A stretch of 64,000 nt of DNA, taken from assembly GCF_030758415.1 (NCBI RefSeq), contig NZ_CP132334.1, forward strand, positions 992,001-1,056,000. Direction: 5' to 3'. The notes beneath the pieces are model-generated. The model did no database searches. It was not told the origin of the DNA and saw nothing but the letters and a program-made list of their open reading frames with translations. Shown piece by piece: positions 46,605 to 55,490 of this stretch (position 1 is its first letter; each line of letters starts with the position of its first letter). The translations under genes and the position numbers were made by a program. The DNA is from Parvularcula sp. IMCC14364 (lineage in GTDB: Bacteria; Pseudomonadota; Alphaproteobacteria; Caulobacterales; Parvularculaceae).

Positions 46605-47960
46605 TCAAAGCTGCCGTAACTGGCTTTGCACGCGCCGGATAGCATTGCGCATCCGAGCAAAATCATATCGGTTCGGATCATCCACTGCAGCATAGGCGTC
46701 ATCCAGCGCAGGCATGATTTCATCGACGGTTTCGGCCCCGAGCATACTCTCGGTTTCCAAAGCATCAAGGAACGTGCCAATCGCGATTACAGCCTGTTCG
46801 GCAGCGGCGTATTCGGTATAGGTGGAGGAAAGGCTGTCATTGACAATATTGTCCATGATCTCAAGCATTTCGCCCCGACCAAACTCTGCTTCAGCCATGG
46901 TTGCAGACAGTTTGCCGGCAATCGCAGACAGGTTCTGTGTCGCAGCAGCGTAGTTACCACCGGTTTCAGAGACAGTTTTGTGGAAACGGACACCGGCCTG
47001 GCGCAGTTCCCGGTCCATCTCCGGCGCGACGACTTTCACAGCGGCCCGCAGCATGATCATATTGGCGTCATTGAACACTGGAACACCTGGCCCCAGCTGG
47101 CGATTCGGGTTTGGTCGCCATGTGGGCCGATAATCAGGCTCATTGGAAAAAGTAACGTGACAGGCATGGCAATCGAAGAAGATCAGTTCTGGGAAAGCAC
47201 CGTTCCGGCCCAGCTTTGGATTGGCAAACAGTTCCAGCTGGTTCTGCAGCGCGATAGCCTGACCAACGGCCCAGATTTTTGCGCCATTCGAGTAATCTTT
47301 CCGTTCTTTGTAGTCATCATCTTCATCATGGTGCTCTTGCAGGCTGGTAAACAGATCAAGCTCAAATGAAATCCGCGGGTGTCCAGCCCCCATGATGCGG
47401 TGTGTGATGAACTGGTTAGGTTTGTCCGAGCCCAGGTGACAGCCGAGGCAAAGTTCAGCGCGTGCCGCCGGGTCTTCGGTTGGATACAGACCATCAGCAA
47501 TGTTCTGTGCGTGAGTACGTCCGGCCGCATAGTGACTGGTCAGCCAGTTTTCTGCGCCGCCGTGACAGGCCTCACAGCCGACGCCTTCGGTAATATCAAA
47601 GCGCTCCCCGCGCTGGTCTTCCGGGACAAAATCAGCGTGGCAGGCAAGACATTCCTCTGCTTTGTGCGCAGGCCCAATGCCCAGATTGCGGGCAATCACA
47701 CGGGATTTGTCACTCAGCAATACCTTGTAGGCGCGAGAATGAGCCCCTGTAATGCTTGATTGGTCCTGCCAGATTACGAATTCGTCCTGTCTGACGGTCG
47801 TTCCGGTGGGGGAGGGGCGGCTGTGGCAGGTAGAGCCACTACATGAGAAAACACCTTCATGGACAAGGCCATCCACAAGCGGTGTCTTGGTTTCCTGTGC
47901 GATTGCCTCGCCGCCAAGCATGACAGCAAGGAAACCCAACATAATAATGCGCAGTTTCAT
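46605..47960 (-). CDS. pentaheme c-type cytochrome with one CX4CH site
   Basis: This 451-residue exported cytochrome has a signal peptide (MKLRIIMLGFLAVMLGGEAIA, cleavage near AIA-QE), and AAGGGG precedes the ATG at 47960. Heme sites are CSGSTCH near residue 40 (four residues between the cysteines), then CLACH near 104, CEACH near 129, CLGCH near 171 and CHACH near 264. Order and spacing recall the cytochrome c554 family, which carries electrons in nitrifiers. Residues about 300-451 are helical without heme motifs. It is the first gene of the minus arm, divergent from the FAD fusion gene. It may shuttle electrons through the periplasm. Confidence 0.87.
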   Translation of the reverse strand: MKLRIIMLGFLAVMLGGEAIAQETKTPLVDGLVHEGVFSCSGSTCHSRPSPTGTTVRQDEFVIWQDQSSITGAHSRAYKVLLSDKSRVIARNLGIGPAHKAEECLACHADFVPEDQRGERFDITEGVGCEACHGGAENWLTSHYAAGRTHAQNIADGLYPTEDPAARAELCLGCHLGSDKPNQFITHRIMGAGHPRISFELDLFTSLQEHHDEDDDYKERKDYSNGAKIWAVGQAIALQNQLELFANPKLGRNGAFPELIFFDCHACHVTFSNEPDYRPTWRPNPNRQLGPGVPVFNDANMIMLRAAVKVVAPEMDRELRQAGVRFHKTVSETGGNYAAATQNLSAIAGKLSATMAEAEFGRGEMLEIMDNIVNDSLSSTYTEYAAAEQAVIAIGTFLDALETESMLGAETVDEIMPALDDAYAAVDDPNRYDFARMRNAIRRVQSQLRQL

Positions 47961-48031
47961 GCAGAGCCCCCCTTCGAACCTCTTGCTAACATATCCCAGA
48001 GTTGGGGGTTTGTTAACACCGCATTTCACGT

Positions 48032-48052
48032 TTTGAGTGATAATATCTCAAA
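48032..48052. promoter_or_regulatory. inverted repeat in the divergent promoter of the electron-transfer cluster
   Basis: TTTGAG and CTCAAA form a perfect 6-base inverted repeat with a 9-base spacer, placed between the divergent pentaheme (minus) and FAD-fusion (plus) genes. It could be the operator that controls both arms. It does not match FNR or CRP site spacing. Confidence 0.4.
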
Positions 48053-48070
48053 GTTTTCGTGGCGAAGCTA

Positions 48071-48099
48071 TTTCAAACCGGATTTCTTTTAGCTATAGT
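48071..48099 (+). promoter_or_regulatory. candidate promoter for the plus-strand arm
   Basis: TTTCAA and TATAGT are separated by 17 bases and end 26 bases before the GTG start at 48126. The -10 is good; the -35 matches the sigma-70 consensus only in part, so an activator may be needed. Confidence 0.35.
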
Positions 48100-48125
48100 G
48101 TTTTCGAACTAAGGGGAGACATCGA

Positions 48126-50570
48126 GTGGGGCAACTCTACAAGATTGCAATCGTTGGCTCTGGTCCAGCCGGCCTGAGTGCTGCTGTCCATGCTGCGAAG
48201 CTTGGCATTTCTCATGTGCTGCTTGAGAAAACCGACCACCTTTCCGATACCATATATAAGTATCAAAAAGGCAAGTACGTCATGGCGACGCCGGAAGTAC
48301 TTGTTCTGCGTTCGGATATATCCTTTCAGGCTGGTAAAAGAGAGGAAATCCTTGGCACATGGGACAGTGAATCTGAATTTCATCAGACCAATGTTCAGTA
48401 TAATGCGGATGTCAACAAGATCACGGGTGAGCGCGGCAATTTCAAAATTGAAACTGCAGCAGGTGATACAATCATGGCGGAGCATGTTGTGCTCGCGATT
48501 GGCACCCAGGGTAACCCGAACAAGTTGAGATGCCCCGGTGGCGACCTGCCATTTGTGCAGTACCAGCTTGATGACCCGAAAGAATATTTTGACGAAAACA
48601 TCATCATTGTCGGTGGTGGTGATGCCGGTATCGAGAACGCGCTGGGCCTGTCTGAAGATGCCGGTCAGGGAAATAATGTTGTCCTGCTGCAAAGGAGCAA
48701 CGGTTTCCCGCGATCTAAGCCGGCCAATGTATCGCTGCTTGAAGACGCCAAGGCGCAAGGCAAGCTGGACTTCCTGATAGGCACGACGCCGCTCAAGCTG
48801 GAGCCCGGCGTGATGACCGTCGAGACACCTGATGGGCAGGCAGAATTGCCTGTAGACCGCGTGATTGCCCGTCTCGGCAGTGCCCCGCCACGTCGCTTTG
48901 TTGAAGATATCGGGATTGAATTTACCGGCCCTGACCGGGATGCGCTGCCGGTCCTCTCGGAAGTGTTTGAATCAAGCACACCCGGCATTTTTGTTGTTGG
49001 GGCGCTGGCCGGTTATCCGTTGATCAAGCACTGCGCGAACCAGGGCTATGACGTTGTCGAATTTGTCAATGGCAACACTGACCTGAAACCTGCTGATGAA
49101 CCAATCCTGCGCGATATATTCAAGGACCTGCCCGGCGGCTACGAAGTATCCGAATGGCTGGAAATCCTCCGTAACAAAGTCGATATTTTCCGCGATGTTT
49201 CCATCCTTCAGCTGCGTGAATTCATGCTTGAATCCACCATGCACTACAAAAAGAAGGGTGAAGTAGTCTTCAAGCGGAATGAACTGGGTGACTCCCTGTT
49301 TGCCGTTGTCGGCGGTACCGTCAATGTAGAGATCAATCCCAACGACCCGAGTATTGTGGTGCCGCTGGGGGACGGGGAAATATTTGGCGAAATCGGCCTG
49401 ATTTCCGGTCGTCGTCGTGGCGCGACCATCCGGTCAGATGCCCCGTCAATTCTTGTGGAAATGCCGGCGCGCGCCGCTAAAAAACTGATTGCGACAATCC
49501 CTTCGGTGAAACGTGCTGTGGATGAAATCGCGACAGAGCGTCAGATCAAACAGATTTTCGGCAACGACATCTCCCCGGAATGGGTCGATCGCCTGAAAGA
49601 AACGTCCGAGATGCTGGAATTGAAGTCCGGCGAAACCATTATCCAGGAAGGTGAGGTCAGTACAGACGTCTTCATCATCCGCTCGGGCAGTGTGATTGTT
49701 GAGAAAAATATTGGCGGCAAGGAGATCTTCATCTCCTACGTGGCTGCTGGCGCGCTTATCGGTGAGATGGCTTTGTTTGAAGAAGGCAAGCGCACAGCGA
49801 CGGTTCGCACAACGATCAAATCTGAAATCATCAAATTGCAGGGCGATATTTTCAGCGCCATGATGGAAGAGCGTCCGATGATCCGCAAGCGGATCGAGGA
49901 AACGATCGCAGCGCGGCGTGAAGTTAACTCATTCATCGAATCACAAAAGAGCGGTTTTGGTTCTGTTGTGGATATGTATTCCTCAGTCGCCAACTTCCTC
50001 CTTGAAGAAGGCCTCGGGGAGGCGACAGACGCCTTGCTGATTGATGAGAGCCTGTGTGTCGGCTGTGACAACTGCGAGGTTGCCTGCGCCGAAACCCATC
50101 AGGGTATTTCGCGCCTCGACAGGGAAGCTGGCAAGACCTACGCCAACATTCACGTGCCAACATCCTGTCGCCACTGCGAGCATCCGCATTGTATGGGGGA
50201 TTGCCCGCCAGATGCCATTCGTCGTGCGCCAGATGGGGAGGTCTTCATCAACGAAACCTGCATCGGGTGCGGCAACTGTCAGCGTAACTGTCCTTACGGC
50301 GTTATCCAGATGGAGCGTGTGCCACCCAAAAAGCCGGGGCTGTTACAGTGGCTCCTGTTCGGGGCAGGGCCAGGACCGGGGCAGCCCAGCAAGGCATGGG
50401 TCAACAAGGTTTCTTCAGAAGAAGAGAAAACAGGCATGAAGGTCGCGGTGAAATGTGACATGTGCAAAGGGATCAAAGGCGGTCCTGCCTGCGTCAGGGC
50501 CTGTCCGACGGGTGCTGCGATCCGGGTTTCACCGGAGCAATATCTCAACGTCGCGCAGCGCAAGGGGTAA
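48126..50570 (+). CDS. FAD/NAD(P) oxidoreductase fused to two cyclic-nucleotide-binding domains and a four-cluster ferredoxin
   Basis: This 814-residue cytosolic protein has three parts. Residues about 1-320 form a thioredoxin-reductase-like flavoprotein: FAD motif GSGPAG (11-16), NAD(P) motif GGGDAG (163-168), and STPGIFVVGALAG (284-296); the redox CxxC is absent. Residues about 355-465 and 485-590 are two cNMP-binding domains with FGEIGLISGRRRGAT and IGEMALFEEGKRTATV, both keeping the Glu and Arg that hold cAMP or cGMP. Residues about 640-800 carry four [4Fe-4S] motifs (CVGCDNC, CRHC, CIGCGNC, CDMCKG, each with a distant Cys) like NrfC/HybA subunits. It would take electrons from NAD(P)H to the cytochrome b encoded six bases later, with gating by cyclic nucleotides as inference. 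The GTG start has GGGGAG upstream. Confidence 0.92.
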   Translation: MGQLYKIAIVGSGPAGLSAAVHAAKLGISHVLLEKTDHLSDTIYKYQKGKYVMATPEVLVLRSDISFQAGKREEILGTWDSESEFHQTNVQYNADVNKITGERGNFKIETAAGDTIMAEHVVLAIGTQGNPNKLRCPGGDLPFVQYQLDDPKEYFDENIIIVGGGDAGIENALGLSEDAGQGNNVVLLQRSNGFPRSKPANVSLLEDAKAQGKLDFLIGTTPLKLEPGVMTVETPDGQAELPVDRVIARLGSAPPRRFVEDIGIEFTGPDRDALPVLSEVFESSTPGIFVVGALAGYPLIKHCANQGYDVVEFVNGNTDLKPADEPILRDIFKDLPGGYEVSEWLEILRNKVDIFRDVSILQLREFMLESTMHYKKKGEVVFKRNELGDSLFAVVGGTVNVEINPNDPSIVVPLGDGEIFGEIGLISGRRRGATIRSDAPSILVEMPARAAKKLIATIPSVKRAVDEIATERQIKQIFGNDISPEWVDRLKETSEMLELKSGETIIQEGEVSTDVFIIRSGSVIVEKNIGGKEIFISYVAAGALIGEMALFEEGKRTATVRTTIKSEIIKLQGDIFSAMMEERPMIRKRIEETIAARREVNSFIESQKSGFGSVVDMYSSVANFLLEEGLGEATDALLIDESLCVGCDNCEVACAETHQGISRLDREAGKTYANIHVPTSCRHCEHPHCMGDCPPDAIRRAPDGEVFINETCIGCGNCQRNCPYGVIQMERVPPKKPGLLQWLLFGAGPGPGQPSKAWVNKVSSEEEKTGMKVAVKCDMCKGIKGGPACVRACPTGAAIRVSPEQYLNVAQRKG

Positions 50571-50576
50571 TCTGAA

Positions 50577-51464
50577 ATGGCTCAGAAAAACGGGAACAAG
50601 CGCTCTCATCGTGATGATGCCCAGCATGAGAGTTTCCTGCGGCACCAGAACTTCATGTATCTTAAATGGGCGCTGTTCATCTGCCTGATTGCAGTTGTGG
50701 CCTATTTCCTGATTGATCCGACACCGCGCCATAATGGTGGGACATGGTACGGCTACACTATGGGTACGATCGGTGCGCTGCTGATTGTCTGGTTGACCAT
50801 GCTCGGTGTGCGCAAGCGCGCGATTACGGCCGGCAAGTGGAGTCTGAAAGGCTGGACATCCGCCCACGTATATCTCGGCCTTTCCCTGACCGTTATTGCA
50901 ACCTTGCATACCGGCTTTCAGTTTGGCTGGAATATCCACACACTAGCCTATGCATTGATGATGCTGGTGATTATCTCCGGCGCGTTCGGCATCTATTTCT
51001 ATGCCAATATCCCGCGTGCCATGAGTGAAAACAGGGCTGAGACCACGCAGGCGGAAATGATCCAGCTTTTGAATTCTCTGGATGATCAGCTTGAAGATGC
51101 GGCCCGACCACTTTCTGCACAATATGTTTCTGACGTTCAGAGTGCCATCAATGACACCAAAATTACTGGTGGTCTGTTCACCCGCTTATCCGGGCGAGTC
51201 AATAAATGTGCGACAGCACGGGCGCTGGCAAGGCTGCGTGATGCCGCAGACGGCTCCGGCGGGACAATGGTTGATCAGTATGGTGAAGACCTGAGCTCTG
51301 CCATCAGCATTCTCGACAGAAAGTCTGTGATGCTGAACCGTGTGCGGCGACACATCCGGTACAAGTCATTGCTCGAATTGTGGCTCTATATTCACGTGCC
51401 TGCGACAATATTTCTCCTGGCTGCACTGACAGCTCATATTCTTAGCGTATTCTTCTACTGGTAG
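50577..51464 (+). CDS. membrane cytochrome b-type subunit with two His-x13-His pairs
   Basis: This 295-residue inner-membrane protein has about five helices, near 27-46, 58-78, 92-113, 120-145 and 268-295. His97 and His111 sit in one helix and His273 and His287 in another, both 14 apart, the spacing used to bind two b hemes in cytochrome b and similar quinol or formate-type membrane anchors. A 120-residue soluble segment (about 146-262) separates the helix pairs. It lies six bases after the Fe-S fusion gene and eight before the FHA cytochrome gene. It should pass electrons between the cytoplasmic Fe-S protein, possibly quinone, and the periplasmic hemes. AAGGGG precedes the ATG. No named family was recognised. 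Confidence 0.8.
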   Translation: MAQKNGNKRSHRDDAQHESFLRHQNFMYLKWALFICLIAVVAYFLIDPTPRHNGGTWYGYTMGTIGALLIVWLTMLGVRKRAITAGKWSLKGWTSAHVYLGLSLTVIATLHTGFQFGWNIHTLAYALMMLVIISGAFGIYFYANIPRAMSENRAETTQAEMIQLLNSLDDQLEDAARPLSAQYVSDVQSAINDTKITGGLFTRLSGRVNKCATARALARLRDAADGSGGTMVDQYGEDLSSAISILDRKSVMLNRVRRHIRYKSLLELWLYIHVPATIFLLAALTAHILSVFFYW

Positions 51465-51471
51465 GGCGGTC

Positions 51472-53397
51472 ATGACTTTTATCATCAGAAAAATTCGACG
51501 TCGTCCCAATGGTCAGGAAGTGGTTCGTGATCAACCTGTCAACAAAACAGAGTTGACGGTCGGCAGGGCGACAGAATGCGACATATACCTGCCGGACCTG
51601 ACAGTCAGTCTCAATCACGCGACGATTGAAGCTGCCGGGACCAGCATTCGCGTACAGGCCACCAGCGACAGGCCGATCAAGGCAAAAGGTAAATTCGGGA
51701 CCAGGTTCGTCTTCCCCTCAAAGGATGAAACCACCATCAAGATTGGTCCTTACCAGATCAAAATTTACAAGGAAGACGGCAATGATGCGATCATTGTCGC
51801 GACCGAGCGGACAGAAGAAAAAAGCCAGATGCTTCAGCCAGAGGATGAAGAGAAGATCTTCAGCCTCAAGAAAGCTGTCATTGGCAAACGCTCCCATGCC
51901 TGGTTCTGGGCATTGGTGACCCTGTTTGTGGCCGTCGTAGCGCCGCTTTATTATTTCTATAGCGACCGTAAGGCTGATGTCTCTAACCCGATTGAGATTC
52001 GGGCAGACCAGGAATTGATCGGCACACGTGTAGATCAGCTCTGGCTTTCCGGGCCAATGTCACTGGCACATACCAGTCTGGCTGATAACTGTAATGCGTG
52101 TCACCTTAATGCCTTTGAATCCGTACAGGATGTGACCTGCCTGTCATCCGGCTGTCATGATGGTATCAGAAACCACGCCGAGCAGGATGATCTCTGGGCC
52201 TCCAAGCCGCCTTTGTCTGCCGGTGAGGAAATCCTCCGCACCGTGGCACAGGCCACCGGCAAGAACGAGATGGCCTGTGGTTCGTGTCACATGGAGCATA
52301 ACGGGCGTGAGGGGATCATCCTCACTTCTGAAAATACATGTAATGATTGCCATGCCGAGATGGACACCAGGCTAGCCAGCACAGAGCTGATCAACGTCAG
52401 TCACTTTGATGTTGACCATCCAAATTTCCGACCCACAGTGATCACGGAGCCTCATTTTGATAATCCGGTGACCGCGCGGATCAGTCTTGACGACAATCCG
52501 AAGTCATATTCCGGTCTGAAATTCCCCCATGATATTCACCTCGAGGCAGGCGGGGCCGTTGCCAAACAGGCAATCGACCTTGCTGATGAATGGGGATTTG
52601 AAGAGGTTCTGGGGTGCGAGGACTGTCACCAGACAAACGCAGCCGGTGCCCTCTTCCTGCCTGTAAACATGGAAGAGAATTGTGGCATGTGCCACTCTCT
52701 CGCGTTCGATCAGGACCCTGAAACGGGTTATGTCCGGACATTGCGCCATGGCGAGCCGCAGGATGTGATCGCCAGTATGCAGGATTTCTACAACTCCTCT
52801 GCTGCACGCCTCTTTGATGAAGCAAACACAGGTGGGTCCACGCGCCGCCGCCCTGGCGATGTTGCGCAGTTGCGGGAAGATAACAGGCTTGTCGACTCTC
52901 TTGTCTTTGCAAGTGACCGTGCGAAACAGCGCGTTGCAGAAATCTTCAACGAAGGCGGTGCCTGTTATGACTGCCACGTTGTTGTTGAGCCGGAAGATGG
53001 TGATCCGTTGAAATATGATATTTCACACGTATCCGTCGAAGAGCAATTCATGACGAAAACGACTTTCCACCACGAAAGCCACGACTTCATGAACTGCCTC
53101 GACTGCCACGAGGCTGAGACATCAGACAGTGCAACGGATGTGCTGCTACCCGGCATTGATAACTGTCTCGACTGTCACCGCGGCGAGACGACGGTGAACT
53201 TCATCCCGTCCAGTTGCCTGATGTGCCATGAATATCATGATGATACCCATCAGCCATTCATGACACCACACAACTCCTCGCGGTCACGCCACGCTTCCTT
53301 GTGGCCACGACGCGAAGATGCCGTCGCCTCAGCCGATGACAGCCTGCCACAAAGTGTTGTTGTTGCGGCTGACACAATGGATGTTATGCAGGATTGA
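51472..53397 (+). CDS. FHA domain fused through one membrane helix to a ten-site multiheme cytochrome c
   Basis: This 641-residue protein has no signal peptide. Residues about 1-105 form an FHA fold (LTVGRATECDIYLPDL, VSLNHATIE), the phosphothreonine-binding module, so it is cytoplasmic. One helix follows (about 143-164), and the rest is periplasmic. That part has nine CxxCH sites, near 207, 269, 290, 382, 404, 498, 542, 565 and 582, plus CLSSGCH near 223 with four residues between the cysteines. It is translated right after the cytochrome b gene and should take its electrons outward while the FHA domain reports phosphorylation inside. The FHA Arg of GR and a Ser/Asn site are kept, but the usual Arg of SRxH is Leu-Asn, so binding needs testing. 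It has no homolog that I can name. Confidence 0.9.
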   Translation: MTFIIRKIRRRPNGQEVVRDQPVNKTELTVGRATECDIYLPDLTVSLNHATIEAAGTSIRVQATSDRPIKAKGKFGTRFVFPSKDETTIKIGPYQIKIYKEDGNDAIIVATERTEEKSQMLQPEDEEKIFSLKKAVIGKRSHAWFWALVTLFVAVVAPLYYFYSDRKADVSNPIEIRADQELIGTRVDQLWLSGPMSLAHTSLADNCNACHLNAFESVQDVTCLSSGCHDGIRNHAEQDDLWASKPPLSAGEEILRTVAQATGKNEMACGSCHMEHNGREGIILTSENTCNDCHAEMDTRLASTELINVSHFDVDHPNFRPTVITEPHFDNPVTARISLDDNPKSYSGLKFPHDIHLEAGGAVAKQAIDLADEWGFEEVLGCEDCHQTNAAGALFLPVNMEENCGMCHSLAFDQDPETGYVRTLRHGEPQDVIASMQDFYNSSAARLFDEANTGGSTRRRPGDVAQLREDNRLVDSLVFASDRAKQRVAEIFNEGGACYDCHVVVEPEDGDPLKYDISHVSVEEQFMTKTTFHHESHDFMNCLDCHEAETSDSATDVLLPGIDNCLDCHRGETTVNFIPSSCLMCHEYHDDTHQPFMTPHNSSRSRHASLWPRREDAVASADDSLPQSVVVAADTMDVMQD

Positions 53398-53464
53398 TAG
53401 TATTCACCCGGTCAGGCTTCATACAGATTGACTGGGTGCCGCAGCCAGCTAGATAATTGAGATT

Positions 53465-55480
53465 ATGATAACTGAGATTGGTCACTATGCGCTGGTGCTT
53501 GCCCTCATTGTGGCAATCGGTCAGACAATCATCCCCCTTCGGGCCGCCCATATTGGCGATAACAAGGGTATGGCGTTTGCCAAAAACGCGAGCATGGCGC
53601 AGTTCATTCTGGTGCTGGTCGCGTTTCTGGCTCTTATGCATGCCTATGTAACTTCGGACTTCAGCGTCGAGAATGTCTATCAGAACAGCCACTCGGAAAA
53701 GCCGATGATCTACAAGATCGCCGGTGTCTGGGGAAACCATGAAGGCTCGATGGTTCTCTGGATATTGATGCTGTCTTTTCTGGGTGCCCTGGTTGGTCTC
53801 TTTGGCGGTAATCTGCCACCCTCCCTGCAGGCGCGCGTCCTTGGTGTTCAGGCCCTGATCGGTGCTTGTTTTCTGGCTTTTTCCCTGTTCACATCCAACC
53901 CCTTTCTCCGGATGGACCCTGTGCCGGTCAATGGGACAGACCTGAATCCGCTATTGCAGGACCCTGGTCTCGCTTTTCACCCACCATTTTTGTATCTGGG
54001 TTATGTGGGCATGTCCGTCGCGTTTTCTTTCAGTGTGGCAGCCCTTCTTGAAGGTCGCGTGGACCCTGCATGGGCCCGCTGGGTTCGCCCGTGGACCTTA
54101 CTCGCATGGTCAAGTCTCACCCTTGGCATCGCCATGGGATCATGGTGGGCCTATTATGAACTCGGCTGGGGCGGCTACTGGTTCTGGGATCCGGTTGAAA
54201 ACGCTTCTCTCATGCCCTGGCTTGCCGGCACAGCACTGCTCCACAGCGCTATTGTGGTCGAGAAGCGCAACACGCTGAAGCTCTGGACCATTTTGATGGC
54301 CATTACCGCGTTCTCGACGTCATTGCTTGGCACATTCGTGGTGCGCTCAGGCGTTCTGACAAGTGTGCACTCATTCGCCAATGACCCGGACCGGGGCGTT
54401 CTGCTGTTGGGAATTTGTATTCTCCTCACAGGCGGGGCGTTTGTTCTATACGCCCTGAAGGGACACGCCATGAAAGCGGGCGGGACTTTTCAGACGGTCA
54501 GTCGTGAGTCAGCCCTTATACTGAACAATCTGTTGCTTTCCGTCATTCTGTTCATCGTGCTCATTGGCACCTTCTGGCCGACTATTGCCGAATTGATGAC
54601 TGGTGAGCGGATCACTGTTGGCCCGCCATATTACAACATCCTGACTATTCCGCTGATGATGCTTCTCGCGGCGGTTATGGCTTTCGGCATTCTGCTGCCC
54701 TGGAAGAGGGGAGACATGAAAACCGTTTCAGGCCGTCTCAAATGGGCTGGGGGCCTGACGGTCATATTCACACTCACCGCCTTTTACCTGTCCGGGTTCA
54801 CCAACATTCTGGCCATCGTTGGCTGTCTGATTGGTTTCTGGATCATGCTGAGTACACTGACGGATGTCGCGCTGCGCATGAAGCTGTTCCAGACACCGGT
54901 CAAGACCAGCCTCAATCGTGCTGCGGGCTTTCCGCGCGCTTTCTGGGGCGGCTCACTGGCCCATTTTGGTGTCGGCGTCTGTATAATCGGCATGGTTGGA
55001 ACTTCTCTGTGGGTTACAGAAGAACAGACCATCATGAAGCCGGGCGACGTCATTGATGTGGCCGATTACCAGCTCAGAATGGAGCGCATCGAGATCCTGA
55101 ATATCGCCAACTACGAAACTGAAATGGCGACATTCAGCCTCATCAAGGATGGGACAGTCATCAGCATGGTCCAGCCGGAGCGCCGCTGGTATCCTGTTGC
55201 TCAGCAGCAGACAGTCGAAGCTGCCATTCTGCCGCGCTGGTCATCTGATATATATGTGGCCATCGGGGAGCCTCGCGGCGAAAATAACGAGGCACGTATC
55301 GTGCGCGCCTATTATCATCCGCTTGTGATGTATCTCTGGGGCGGCTCTGTGCTGATGGCGTTTGGCGGTATTGTTTCGTTGACTGATCGTCGCTATCGCG
55401 TTGGTGCACCAAAGCCGAAACAGGCAAAATCAACGGCGCCGCAGGGGAACACATCACCTGTTGCTGTGCCTGCAGAATGA
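53465..55480 (+). CDS. ccmF: cytochrome c maturation heme lyase subunit CcmF
   Basis: This 671-residue inner-membrane protein, about 15 helices, attaches heme to apocytochromes in system I. The heme-handling WWD-type loop is visible as YYELGWGGYWFWDPVENASLM near 235-255, and conserved periplasmic His residues are in the loops. The C-terminal 30 residues are hydrophilic and cytoplasmic. It follows the FHA cytochrome gene after 67 bases and leads ccmH after ten. ccmE, usually adjacent, is not here. It may be the housekeeping gene, or a copy serving the unusual heme sites of this cluster. Confidence 0.93.
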   Translation: MITEIGHYALVLALIVAIGQTIIPLRAAHIGDNKGMAFAKNASMAQFILVLVAFLALMHAYVTSDFSVENVYQNSHSEKPMIYKIAGVWGNHEGSMVLWILMLSFLGALVGLFGGNLPPSLQARVLGVQALIGACFLAFSLFTSNPFLRMDPVPVNGTDLNPLLQDPGLAFHPPFLYLGYVGMSVAFSFSVAALLEGRVDPAWARWVRPWTLLAWSSLTLGIAMGSWWAYYELGWGGYWFWDPVENASLMPWLAGTALLHSAIVVEKRNTLKLWTILMAITAFSTSLLGTFVVRSGVLTSVHSFANDPDRGVLLLGICILLTGGAFVLYALKGHAMKAGGTFQTVSRESALILNNLLLSVILFIVLIGTFWPTIAELMTGERITVGPPYYNILTIPLMMLLAAVMAFGILLPWKRGDMKTVSGRLKWAGGLTVIFTLTAFYLSGFTNILAIVGCLIGFWIMLSTLTDVALRMKLFQTPVKTSLNRAAGFPRAFWGGSLAHFGVGVCIIGMVGTSLWVTEEQTIMKPGDVIDVADYQLRMERIEILNIANYETEMATFSLIKDGTVISMVQPERRWYPVAQQQTVEAAILPRWSSDIYVAIGEPRGENNEARIVRAYYHPLVMYLWGGSVLMAFGGIVSLTDRRYRVGAPKPKQAKSTAPQGNTSPVAVPAE

Positions 55481-55490
55481 AGGCAGAGGG

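Noticed and set aside
48032-48052. FNR or CRP site in the cytochrome promoter
   Set aside because: The half-sites are TTGAG/CTCAA with a 9-base spacer; FNR boxes are TTGAT-N4-ATCAA, so it was kept only as an unassigned repeat.
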